A stretch of 64,000 bases of DNA, taken from positions 47,726-111,725 of the forward strand of contig VXOR01000092.1 in assembly GCA_009840005.1 (NCBI GenBank), written 5' to 3'. This DNA is from Gemmatimonadota bacterium (lineage in GTDB: Bacteria; Latescibacterota; UBA2968; UBA8231). Shown piece after piece: positions 26,391 through 34,195 of the stretch (the first letter of the stretch is position 1; the number at the start of each line of letters is the position of its first letter). Both the position numbers and the translations under genes were made by a program. The notes below the pieces were generated by a model. That model searched no databases. It was not told the DNA's origin and was given only the letters and a program-made list of their open reading frames with translations.

Positions 26391-26421
26391 TTCGACTCCG
26401 CTTCGCTCCGCTCAGCATCCC
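26391..26421. repeat. Inverted repeat with GATGCTTCGAC/GCTCAGCATC ends
   Basis: A GATGCT...AGCATC palindrome with internal CTTCG/GCTCCGCT symmetry sits in the 216-base gap before the M81 gene. It resembles a diverged copy of the palindrome at 3321-3356. The rest of that gap has no gene I can support. Confidence 0.5.
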
Positions 26422-26460
26422 ATACCGATGGCCTTTGCGTACCATCAGCAACTAATTACA

Positions 26461-27972
26461 ATGACCGACAAACAGCGCGTGGCCTTGGGGGCGATCTTTA
26501 CCGAGTGCAATCAATTCGGCGGCGAGCCGATTGATTTGTCGTGGTTTGAGCGCTATGAGCTGCGGCGCGGGCGCGAGGTGCTCGCCGCCGAAGACGGGGT
26601 GGTCGGCGGTATGCTCAGCGTGCTGGCAGCGCGTGGCGTGGAAGTTGCGCCCCTGTTATTTGCCAGCACCTGTCCCGGCGGGCCGCTGACGCGGGCTTGT
26701 TACGACCCGCTCAAGGAAGAGCTTTTGACGCGGCTCAACGAGGCGCTCCCGGTGGATGGCGTCCTCATGCCGCTACACGGGGCGGCGGCCGTGGAGGGTG
26801 GCGTCGATTTGGAGGGAGATTTGCTGGCTGCGGTGCGGGACGTCGTCGGGGACACTGTGCCTATTGTCGCCACGCTCGATTTGCACGCCCATATTTCCGC
26901 GCAGATGATGGGCGCTGCCGACGGCTTGGTCGCTTGGGAGACCTATCCGCATCGCGATGCCTTTTCCACGGGCGAGCGCGGGGCGCGCCTGCTGTGCGAT
27001 GCGCTCGCTGGCGCGTGCAAACCCGCGATGGCCATGGCCAAGGTGCCGGTGCTCACTGGGGCTATTCACGGCTCGACCGAAGACGATGATCCCTTCGCGC
27101 AAGTGATGGCCTTGGCCAAGTCTGGTGAGCAGCGCGACGGCATTCTCTCGACGAGTGCGATCTTGGTGCATCCCTATCTCGATTTTGCTGGCATGGGTAG
27201 CGGTGGGCTGGTGATTGCCGACGGCGACTTTGCCAAGGCCGAGGCACTCGCCCGAGAGTTGGCCACGGCGTATTGGGAGCGGCGCTTTGCCTTAGAGCCG
27301 GCGCTGTACGCGCCCGAGGACGCCGTGTGCGCTGGTTTGGCCGTCGAGGGAGGCCCGGTGGTGCTGGTGGAAGCTGCGGACTGCTGCGGCGGGGGAGCGG
27401 CTGGTGATAGCGTGGCGGCGCTGGCGGCGCTGTTGCAAGCGGAGTTGGACGGTCTGGCGCTGGTGCCCTTGGTCGATGCTCGCGCGGCTGCGGCTTGCCA
27501 CCAAGCTGGCGTTGGGGCCGAGGTGGAGTTGGAACTAGGGCATGGGCACGATCCGCGTTGGGGACAGCCGATTGCCGTGCGCGGCCGGGTGCTGCGATTG
27601 AGCGATGGCCGCTTCCGCTATCGGGGCGGCATTTGGGAGGGGGTCGAAGGGCAGATGGGGCCGACGGCAGTGCTCGCGCTGGGACAGATTCAGGTGCTGT
27701 TGGCGTCGCATCCGACTTATGAGTGGGACAACGAGCAGTTTGCGGCTCTCGGGATGGATGCGGCCCAAGCGCGCTTTATCGTCGCCAAGAATCCCATGAA
27801 CTACCGCCTCGCCTACGGAGCCATAGCCCAGGCCGTTTTTGTGCTCGACACGCCGGGACCGACGCCAGCGACAGTGCGACACTTGCCGTTTGTCCGGCGG
27901 GCGCGGCCCTTTTTTCCGTTGGATTCGGATATGGACTTGGAGATGGAGGTGCTGCGTGCGGAGGCGCGATAG
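26461..27972 (+). CDS. M81 family metallopeptidase-like protein (MlrC-like)
   Basis: This 503-residue protein is related to microcystinase C, which hydrolyses short peptides after microcystin linearisation. Most homologues have unknown substrates. The N-terminal DUF1485-type domain has GAIFTECNQFGG and VDGVLMPLHGAAAVEG. The metal-site motifs TLDLHAHIS and WETYPHRDAFSTGERGARLL are present, and the MlrC C-terminal domain holds VVLVEAADCCGGGAAGDSVAAL (Cys pair in place of the usual D-x-x-D-N) and FIVAKNPMNYR. The start is ATG 26461, because a GTA..CAT leader from 26428 adds nothing conserved. No ribosome site is strong. Such genes are very common in this group of environmental bacteria. Confidence 0.88.
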   Translation: MTDKQRVALGAIFTECNQFGGEPIDLSWFERYELRRGREVLAAEDGVVGGMLSVLAARGVEVAPLLFASTCPGGPLTRACYDPLKEELLTRLNEALPVDGVLMPLHGAAAVEGGVDLEGDLLAAVRDVVGDTVPIVATLDLHAHISAQMMGAADGLVAWETYPHRDAFSTGERGARLLCDALAGACKPAMAMAKVPVLTGAIHGSTEDDDPFAQVMALAKSGEQRDGILSTSAILVHPYLDFAGMGSGGLVIADGDFAKAEALARELATAYWERRFALEPALYAPEDAVCAGLAVEGGPVVLVEAADCCGGGAAGDSVAALAALLQAELDGLALVPLVDARAAAACHQAGVGAEVELELGHGHDPRWGQPIAVRGRVLRLSDGRFRYRGGIWEGVEGQMGPTAVLALGQIQVLLASHPTYEWDNEQFAALGMDAAQARFIVAKNPMNYRLAYGAIAQAVFVLDTPGPTPATVRHLPFVRRARPFFPLDSDMDLEMEVLRAEAR

Positions 27973-28041
27973 GGGAGGCTTGAGTGTCTTGATGCGAATT
28001 GGGAGGATGTTATCTTGCGACAAGAAAAAAGGAGGCACAAT

Positions 28042-28275
28042 ATGGCCGTTAGGGAAATCATTATTGATTCGACGTGGGATCCCGAAGCGAACGTGTGGGT
28101 TGCCACTAGTGATGATGTGCCGGGTTTAGTCCTTGAAGCAGAAACGCTCGACGGCATAATTGAGGAGGCGCGTAGTCTAGTGCCGGAATTGCTGCGTCTG
28201 AATGGCGTTGCAGATGACACAACTGCCTCTCTTCCGTGCAAAATTCACGGCAAAACAGTGCTTGAGTTTGTATAG
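28042..28275 (+). CDS. DUF1902/HicB-like antitoxin
   Basis: The product is 77 residues. ATG 28042 follows AAAGGAGG; the open frame starts at 28015. The sequence REIIIDSTWDPEANVWVATS, then DDVPGLVLEAETLDGIIEEA, is the DUF1902 pattern, a HicB-like fold without the C-terminal DNA-binding part. It would bind and block the HicA RNase encoded next, which begins directly after its stop codon with no gap. A HicA partner adjacent on the 3' side is the arrangement known for DUF1902 pairs. Confidence 0.85.
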   Translation: MAVREIIIDSTWDPEANVWVATSDDVPGLVLEAETLDGIIEEARSLVPELLRLNGVADDTTASLPCKIHGKTVLEFV

Positions 28276-28470
28276 GTGGCAGATTTTTCAAGGCAGGTCA
28301 GAAGACTGCTCACAGATATCGGATGCCATAAGGTCCGGGATGGAAAGGGCAGTCACGAAATCTGGTATAGTCCTCTGACGAAAAGACACATTACCGTTGC
28401 TAGAAAAATAAAATCCCGGCACACAGCCAATCATATTCTGAAGGAATCAGGCCAAGAAAAAGCCTTCTGA
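28276..28470 (+). CDS. hicA: HicA-family mRNA interferase toxin
   Basis: This 64-residue protein starts at GTG 28276, immediately after the antitoxin stop, so translation is coupled. It has the HicA double-stranded-RNA-binding-like fold: RQVRRLLTDIGCHKVRDGKG, the active-site SHEIW, then HITVARKIKSRHTANHILKESG. HicA toxins cleave mRNA independently of the ribosome. The last part is typical and length is normal, so the toxin appears intact. Confidence 0.9.
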   Translation: MADFSRQVRRLLTDIGCHKVRDGKGSHEIWYSPLTKRHITVARKIKSRHTANHILKESGQEKAF

Positions 28471-28503
28471 GGAAAACTTGGATGGTTCATCAGCCGCGAT
28501 AAG

Positions 28504-30855
28504 TCAAGGATTGGGACCGGGGCTAAAAGACGGGCCGACCAACGCGTCCATCGCCACATCGAGCACACCCGCAAGTCGGCGGAATAAGCCGAGCGTCCCG
28601 GGCTTCTGTCCATTCTCGATCTGCGACAAATACCCTTTTGAGACACCTACCCGCTCGGCCAGTGTGTCCAGCGTGAATTTTCGGTGCTTCCGCCACACGC
28701 GCAAGGGCGATTCGCCCGCGAGAATGGCCTTTACAACTTCGCCAAGGATCGTCTCGCCTGCTGCGTCCTCGGCCCATGCCCGTTCGATAGCCGCAGAATC
28801 GGCCGCGTCTTCAAGCGCGGCGACCATCCGACGGTACTCCTCGCGCTTGGTCGGTCCCCACAAATGCCGAAAGCCGATTTTTTCCGCTGGCGCATGATCG
28901 GCCTTGCGGATCAGCGTCGCAATCGCCGTCCCAACTTGAATACCGACCGGATCGCCTTTCGTCGAAAAAATGCTCGGGTCCGGCGAACCGTCCGGCGCGA
29001 CCTTGCCGGTCTTGTATTTGTCGCCATTCAAGCAGTCAATCCGTATCGCATCAAACTCCTCCAAATAGTGTTCCCGCATCCCGGTAAACGACAGTCCGTC
29101 GAGCCAAGAATAGTTGGAAATGAAGCACACCACGCCTTGGCCCGTCTTCGCAATGCGCCGCTCCGCCATGCGAAAAAAGCGCACATAGGGATCGTTCAGC
29201 CCTTGGCCTTCCGGTCGGCGCACCCGCTTGGTCCGGCGGTAGTCTTCCAACAGCGTGCGCTCCTCGTCCACTGCCATGCCCGCAAAGCCGTTGTAGGGCG
29301 GATTGCCCAAAATCACCAGGATCGGCGTCTCCTGCTTCACGCGCTCGGCACGGGCGCGTTCCTCCTCCAGTTCGGGAAAGGCAACCGCCTGCTTTGCTGC
29401 GCCCATCGGCTCCCAGCCGGTCAGCGCATTAGTGAGAAACACTTGGGCGCGTTCCTGCCCATCATCAGCCAACGCCGCGTCGAGCGCCTGCATAGTCAAC
29501 CCAACTTGCAAATGGGCCACGACAAAAGGCGCAGGCATAATCTCAAAGCCGAACACGCGCTCGGTCGCCGCCTGCTTGACCCGTGCGCCAGTCAGCGCAC
29601 CCAAGCCTTGATTTTCCAGATTGGCAGCAATGCGACGTAGCACCTCCGCCAGATACGCTCCGGTGCCGCAGCACGGATCGAGCACATAGACGTTTTCCGC
29701 AGCCAACCCGTCGGCAATGCCGAGGTCGTCCCGCAGCGCCTTATCCACGCGGGCGACCATGTAGCGCACCACTTCGGCTGGCGTGTACCAGACGCCCAAC
29801 TGCTTGCGTAACTCGGGATCAAAGGCTTCGAGGAACGGCTCGTAGAAATAGGTTACAGCCTCGCCCTCGTTGAAGCGGGCAAAGAAGGCGTCGCAATCCA
29901 CCCGGTCGAGCGCAGCAGACGTCCAGTCCAGCACCTCGACGAGGCCAAGCGGTTGCAGCCGACCGGGCTGCGATAGCTGTTGGAACAGCGCCTGCATAAC
30001 AGGTGCCCGCAAATGCCAAACCGCTTTGCTCCAGTCGAACCGATCTGATCGCGGGGCTTGCCGCGCCCACAGCACCCAAGCGGAAAACACCCCGTAGAAC
30101 AGCGTCTGCACCAGCGTCGAACGGAAAAATCTCGCCCCTCGTTCGCCCTCAAAGCGGACGCCCAGCGCCTCTTCCAGTGCCGTCCGTACCGCTTCCAGCG
30201 ACGGCGCATCGCCCGCCGCCTCGACTCGCGCCAGCGCATCGCGGGCATGAGACGCCAGCAACCAAGCCAAATCCCTCGGCTCGGCCAACCGCGCCCGATG
30301 CGCCAACGCTCGGCACAGATATTCCCCTAAGCCCGCGCCGGTCTCGCTGGCAAAAGCACGCGGATTCTCCAACCGTTGCGCGAACTCCGCCGCGCTAGCC
30401 GCTAGCCGAAACGTTTCGAGTTTGGCCGGTCGCCCCGCCGCATCCTCTCCCACCAACACGAAGTCCCGCGTATTAGTCACCAGTACTAGTCGATAGCGGT
30501 CCCAATAGCGGCTGACCTGATCGCTTGCCGCTGTCAACCAAGCGTCATCATCAGCCGCTTTCACTTCAACCACGCCGCCTTCGGGCACCTGTCCCTGTTT
30601 TGGCTGCCCTTTCTGCACCTGCTTTGCCGCATAAAGTCCAAAGTCGGGATGTCCTGCTCCCTGATCGGCCAACTCGCCAACGCAAAACACCTTAGGCTTG
30701 AGCGTTGCGCTGATGGCGTTCAACAGGTTAGTCAGCGGCCCATAGCTCGACCGCTCACCCGTCGCGCCGCCCGAGGCGCGGACTCGTTGCAGATCGGCGA
30801 GGTAGGTTTCAACCGCTGCCGTCAGTCGGGTCGTTGTTTTGGTCATCATGGCCAT
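28504..30855 (-). CDS. Truncated type ISP/IIG-like restriction-methylase fused to an XRE antitoxin-like domain
   Basis: One uninterrupted frame of 783 residues. The N terminus holds a PD-(D/E)XK-like site (GHPDFGLY with Asp71, then VVEVKA with Glu97-Lys99). The methylase core follows: KQLGVWYTPAEVVRYM, AdoMet motif DPCCGTGAYL (393-402) and catalytic NPPY (518-521). After GFRHLWGPTKREEYRRM the expected C-terminal half of such ~1000-residue enzymes is missing. From about residue 678 the sequence becomes an XRE/HigA-type antitoxin: ALEDAAD, ILAGESPLRVWRKHR, then the helix-turn-helix TLAERVGVSKGYLSQIENGQ. The fusion seems to have joined two similar EEY..x-ALEDAAD-like stretches. Target recognition is probably lost. 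An internal ATG at residue 678 could yield the XRE part alone. Confidence 0.8.
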   Translation of the reverse strand: MAMMTKTTTRLTAAVETYLADLQRVRASGGATGERSSYGPLTNLLNAISATLKPKVFCVGELADQGAGHPDFGLYAAKQVQKGQPKQGQVPEGGVVEVKAADDDAWLTAASDQVSRYWDRYRLVLVTNTRDFVLVGEDAAGRPAKLETFRLAASAAEFAQRLENPRAFASETGAGLGEYLCRALAHRARLAEPRDLAWLLASHARDALARVEAAGDAPSLEAVRTALEEALGVRFEGERGARFFRSTLVQTLFYGVFSAWVLWARQAPRSDRFDWSKAVWHLRAPVMQALFQQLSQPGRLQPLGLVEVLDWTSAALDRVDCDAFFARFNEGEAVTYFYEPFLEAFDPELRKQLGVWYTPAEVVRYMVARVDKALRDDLGIADGLAAENVYVLDPCCGTGAYLAEVLRRIAANLENQGLGALTGARVKQAATERVFGFEIMPAPFVVAHLQVGLTMQALDAALADDGQERAQVFLTNALTGWEPMGAAKQAVAFPELEEERARAERVKQETPILVILGNPPYNGFAGMAVDEERTLLEDYRRTKRVRRPEGQGLNDPYVRFFRMAERRIAKTGQGVVCFISNYSWLDGLSFTGMREHYLEEFDAIRIDCLNGDKYKTGKVAPDGSPDPSIFSTKGDPVGIQVGTAIATLIRKADHAPAEKIGFRHLWGPTKREEYRRMVAALEDAADSAAIERAWAEDAAGETILGEVVKAILAGESPLRVWRKHRKFTLDTLAERVGVSKGYLSQIENGQKPGTLGLFRRLAGVLDVAMDALVGPSFSPGPNP

Positions 30856-30902
30856 GTTGTTGCGTATTCAGGGTGCTAAAGAAGGCCCTTCTACCGGCGG
30901 TG

Positions 30903-31310
30903 TCATCGGGCGCGCCAAAGCTGAAGCGACGTCCACCTTGTCATGTGGCTGAAATCGAGGTCGGTCGCCAGCATAACCAGTTTGTGGCGAATGCAGATCT
31001 GGGCGAGTAGTGCGTCGATGGTTCCAATCTGAATGCCGTGGCGGCGGCACTCGTTGCGCAACTCGGCTGCGTCAATGTAGTCGTTGCGCCCGGGCGCAAT
31101 CATGGCGAGCGCCCCGAACCGTTCGACGATCTGCGCTTTGGCGCTCGGTCCCTGAAAGCCCTGCAATAACTCCTGCAAGACGATTCCAGTCGTGTAAATC
31201 GATTCGCCGCCACCGAGCGCCTCCCGCAGGCGCTGGACCTCGGGCCCTTTAGACATCGTATCCCGTCGCAAGGCCAGCGACCAGACGCTCGTGTCCACAA
31301 ACAGCGTCAC
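30903..31310 (-). CDS. vapC: PIN-domain toxin VapC
   Basis: This 135-residue PIN RNase has the acidic site residues in MTLFVDTSVWSLAL (Asp6), IVLQELLQGF (Glu), GTIDALLAQI (Asp) and MLATDLDFSHM (Asp). It resembles the VapC group that cleaves tRNA or rRNA, though the target cannot be read from sequence. Its ATG overlaps the vapB stop by four bases, typical of an antitoxin-first operon. The downstream neighbour on the same strand is the truncated methylase fusion, 47 bases away. Confidence 0.9.
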   Translation of the reverse strand: MTLFVDTSVWSLALRRDTMSKGPEVQRLREALGGGESIYTTGIVLQELLQGFQGPSAKAQIVERFGALAMIAPGRNDYIDAAELRNECRRHGIQIGTIDALLAQICIRHKLVMLATDLDFSHMTRWTSLQLWRAR

Positions 31311-31507
31311 TCACGGCTCCGTTCGCGTTTGTAGTCAAAGCTGTCGTCCCAGTACAATTTGCCAAAAAGATCCAAGAGCCGTTCCTGCTCTCGGCGCGCG
31401 ATGAACTCCTGTAAGGCGCGATTGACGGTCGCCTTCTTGGTCTTCTCGCCGCCGACTTTTAGTGCTCTGTTGAGTAGCTCTGGGTCTATAGCCAAGTTTG
31501 TCGCCAT
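31307..31507 (-). CDS. vapB: VapB-type antitoxin
   Basis: This 66-residue protein has a ribbon-helix-helix-like N terminus (ATNLAIDPELLNRALKVG, then GEKTKKATVNRALQEFIARR), as in VapB antitoxins that begin with the NLAIDPELL strand. The C-terminal toxin-binding tail is acidic/aromatic (LFGKLYWDDSFDYK). The RBS is TAGGAG upstream of ATG 31507. A direct repeat further upstream may be its autoregulatory operator. Confidence 0.9.
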   Translation of the reverse strand: MATNLAIDPELLNRALKVGGEKTKKATVNRALQEFIARREQERLLDLFGKLYWDDSFDYKRERSRE

Positions 31508-31519
31508 TGTGTTATCTCC

Positions 31520-31538
31520 TACACATATAATTACACAT
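31520..31538 (-). promoter_or_regulatory. Direct-repeat candidate operator of vapBC
   Basis: TACACAT occurs twice (31520-31526 and 31532-31538) separated by ATAAT, 13 bases before the vapB start. The AT-rich spacing and 12-base periodicity suit a ribbon-helix-helix dimer pair and a -10-like region on the minus strand. The rest of the 224-base gap up to the M20 gene shows nothing I can name. Confidence 0.4.
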
Positions 31539-31731
31539 GAATTAGTCGCAGACAGGTGACGCGGTCAAGCTTCTCATCAATCTTTCATTTGCATGGCCCG
31601 CTCCGCGCGAGTTTAGCCGTGTATTTGGGGTGCGGGGCTAATTTTACCATATATTGTGGCCCCTCCTATCGGCGGTGCAAGCGAGGAGGCGGACGAGACA
31701 AGACCACACCAGAGAGGATGGATTGACGCAA

Positions 31732-32910
31732 ATGGAAAAATTAATGGCAGCTATCGACCGAGAATGGGTGGCTGAGCGGACCCGGGAATTGGTCGATATG
31801 TACAGCGTAACCATGGCCGAGGCCGAAGTGTGCCGCGCATATCACGACATGATGCGCGAGATCGGCTTGGAGGTTGATGTGCGGGAAGTGACTCCGGGGC
31901 GCAACAACCTCTACGCGCGCATCGCGGGCCGGGGGGATGGCCCCGCGCTAATGCTCAATGGCCATCTCGACACCATTCCCGTGGGGTCCTGTCCGCCCGC
32001 CCGCCGCGAGGGCAACCGCGTGTACGGACGGGGAGCGACCGACATGAAGGGGGGCATGGCCGCGGCGTTGGGTGCGGTCAAGGCGCTTTTGGAAAGTGGG
32101 GTGGAATTGCAGGGGGACTTGTGGCTGACGGCCATTGTGGGGCACGAGGAGGTCGAGGCGCAAAAGGACGGGCCACTGGCGCTGATCGCCGATCGCAACA
32201 GCGGTCGGATTGGCGGCGACCGGATCTTGATCGTCGAGGGCCGCGATGCGCTGTGGGTGATGAGCATGGGGTCCATGGTCTTTACCATTACACTCGAATC
32301 GGACGCTGGCGGCAAGCACACCCAGTACGTGCCCTTTGCGGAAAATCCGCTCCGCTTTGTCGGCGCGCTTATCGAGCGGATCCACCAGTACCAACTCGAA
32401 CTTGACGCGGGGGATGCACATGCCTTGGCCGGTTCCGAGCGAATCGACTTAGGCGTTGTCACCGGGGGCGATTATTTCAATCGCACGCCGCTTTGCTGCA
32501 CGCTGACGGGGACTCGACGTTGGCTGCCGGGGCGCACTGCGCCGCAGGTATTGGCGGAGTTGGAAGCCTTAGCGCAACCGTTGGCCGAGGCCGGGGGATT
32601 GGGCCTGCGGGTCGAGATGGAGCACGAGCGCGAGCCGTTTGAGACGCCCGCCGACGATGCGGCCGTGCAAGCGGTGGGGCGGGCACACGAGCAGGTGGCT
32701 GGCCAAGAGGCAGAGTTGGTGGGGATGCGGATTGTGGGAGACGCCAACTTGTACGTGCATGGAACGGGGGTGCCGACCTTTTACTACGGCCCCTCAAACG
32801 AGACGGCACATGCGGATGTGGAGTGGGTAGAAGTGGATCGGCTAGAGAAAGCAGCGCAAGTGTACGCGCTGGCCGCAGCCGACTATTGCGGCGTCGCATC
32901 CTCGGATTGA
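31732..32910 (+). CDS. M20 family peptidase / deacylase (ArgE/DapE-like)
   Basis: This 392-residue metallohydrolase is of the ArgE/DapE/ACY1 type. It shows the two-metal motifs NGHLDTIPVG, GRGATDMKGGMAAAL and VGHEEVEAQ. A bacterial dimerisation domain contains GGKHTQYVPFAENPL, and the C terminus has YYGPSNETAHADVEW with the last His ligand. The substrate is unknown. ATG 31732 is chosen, but TTG 31723 lies nearer a GAGAGGA ribosome site and would add three residues. The aminotransferase start follows only five bases after the stop, so they form a two-gene operon that may process an N-acyl or peptide amino-acid derivative. Confidence 0.87.
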   Translation: MEKLMAAIDREWVAERTRELVDMYSVTMAEAEVCRAYHDMMREIGLEVDVREVTPGRNNLYARIAGRGDGPALMLNGHLDTIPVGSCPPARREGNRVYGRGATDMKGGMAAALGAVKALLESGVELQGDLWLTAIVGHEEVEAQKDGPLALIADRNSGRIGGDRILIVEGRDALWVMSMGSMVFTITLESDAGGKHTQYVPFAENPLRFVGALIERIHQYQLELDAGDAHALAGSERIDLGVVTGGDYFNRTPLCCTLTGTRRWLPGRTAPQVLAELEALAQPLAEAGGLGLRVEMEHEREPFETPADDAAVQAVGRAHEQVAGQEAELVGMRIVGDANLYVHGTGVPTFYYGPSNETAHADVEWVEVDRLEKAAQVYALAAADYCGVASSD

Positions 32911-32915
32911 ATGCC

Positions 32916-34085
32916 ATGGATATCCAAGCGATTCGCCGCGATTTTCCCGTGCTAGAGCAATACACTTGGTTCCAGAATGGGGGCGTGAGCATTACGCCGG
33001 TGCCGGTGGCCGCTGAGTACACGCGGTGGACGGAAGAGATGGTGCGGCGAGGGCCTTTGCACATCGTCTATCCAGAGGAAGAGTATCCTCGGCGCAAGGC
33101 GGCGATGGAGCGGCTGGCGCAGTTTTTCGGCGTGGCGGCTGGGGAGTTGGCCTTGATGCGAGGGGTCAGCGAGGGGTTTCAGACGGTGGTACGGGGGATG
33201 GAGTGGGCGGCTGGGGACGAGATTGTGATCAGTGCAGACGAGGAGGCGGCGCTGCTTTTGCCGGCGCTGCACTTGCGGGATTTGTACGGGGTCGAGGTGG
33301 TGAAGGTGCCGCTGATTGACGACGACGATGGGCAGGTGCAGGCCGTGGAGGAGCGGCTGGGGGAGCGGACCAAGCTGGTGGCCCTGAGTCATGTGACGAC
33401 GGATTTGGGGTTCCGCCTGCCAGTGGAGCGGATTTGCGCGGCGGCGCGGGCGCGGGGGGTGCGCAGCTTTTTGGATCTGGCCCATTCGGCGGGATTGTAT
33501 CCTTTGGATTTGCACGCGCTGGGGTGCGATTTTGCCGGGTTGCTTTCCTATAAGTGGATGTACGCGCCCTATGCGGCGGGGTTGCTCTACGTGCGGGAGG
33601 AGGCTATCGACGCGGTGCAGGTGCGCTATGCTGGCGGGCGGGCTGAACAGTGGTTGGACCCGGTGGCGGATACTTTCGCACTGCGCGAGACGGCTGAGCG
33701 CTTTCAGTACGGTCCTTGGTGTTGGCCGCTAGTGTTGGCTTGGGCCTTTGCCGTTGAGTATCTGTCGGCCATCGGGCTGGAGGCGATCTGGGCGCGGACG
33801 GTGATGTTGGCTGAACGACTGAAAGAGGGTTTAATGCAAATCCCAAGCGCGGAACTCTACACTCCGCGCTCCCCGCAACGGTCTGCGGCGTTGGTCAGCT
33901 TTGGGCTGGCGGGATGGAAGGGGGAGGAATTGAGCCAAGTCCTCCGGGATGAGTGGAACATGGTCATCAAGCCGCTGCCGCACGGGCGCGAAGGCTTGCG
34001 CGCCAGCATTACCTTTTTTTTACTCGAAGCGGAAATCGACGAATTGCTCGCAGCGCTAAACAGCTTGGCCAAGCAAAGGAGCTAG
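32916..34085 (+). CDS. Class V aminotransferase (cysteine desulfurase-like fold)
   Basis: This 389-residue PLP enzyme has the class V signatures: substrate-loop NGGVSITPVPV, RGVSEGFQTVVRG, the Asp of SFLDLAHSAG and the PLP Lys in LLSYKWMYAPYAAGLLYV. The active-site Cys loop of true cysteine desulfurases is not evident, so it is more like the isopenicillin-N epimerase or kynureninase-like group. Its C-terminal signature SITFFLLEAEIDELLAALN matters for the window. Diverged copies of just this 3' end occur as gene remnants near 40231 and 55409. It starts five bases after the M20 peptidase. Confidence 0.88.
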   Translation: MDIQAIRRDFPVLEQYTWFQNGGVSITPVPVAAEYTRWTEEMVRRGPLHIVYPEEEYPRRKAAMERLAQFFGVAAGELALMRGVSEGFQTVVRGMEWAAGDEIVISADEEAALLLPALHLRDLYGVEVVKVPLIDDDDGQVQAVEERLGERTKLVALSHVTTDLGFRLPVERICAAARARGVRSFLDLAHSAGLYPLDLHALGCDFAGLLSYKWMYAPYAAGLLYVREEAIDAVQVRYAGGRAEQWLDPVADTFALRETAERFQYGPWCWPLVLAWAFAVEYLSAIGLEAIWARTVMLAERLKEGLMQIPSAELYTPRSPQRSAALVSFGLAGWKGEELSQVLRDEWNMVIKPLPHGREGLRASITFFLLEAEIDELLAALNSLAKQRS

Positions 34086-34139
34086 GCGCGAAGGTAGCGC
34101 TCATTTTACATCGCCAAAGAGTTGTCGCTCATAACGTAG

Positions 34140-34155
34140 CGACACGATGTCGTAG
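34140..34155. promoter_or_regulatory. CGACA-N3-TGTCG palindrome, copy A
   Basis: CGACACGATGTCGTAG has perfect 5-base arms around CGA. It lies 44 bases beyond the end of the regulator gene, in the 110-base gap behind the aminotransferase. It matches copy B at 35639-35654 at 14 of 16 bases in the same orientation. An additional TGTCGC...GCGACA pair (34123-34144) overlaps it. It may be a binding site of the adjacent regulator, but function is unproven. Confidence 0.4.
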
Positions 34156-34195
34156 ATAACGACAGGATGACGTACAAGCGAACGAGGAGGGTGGC

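Noticed and set aside
28684..29640. 318-residue plus-strand frame
   Set aside because: It is antisense to the methylase core with intact DPCCGTGAY and NPPY motifs.
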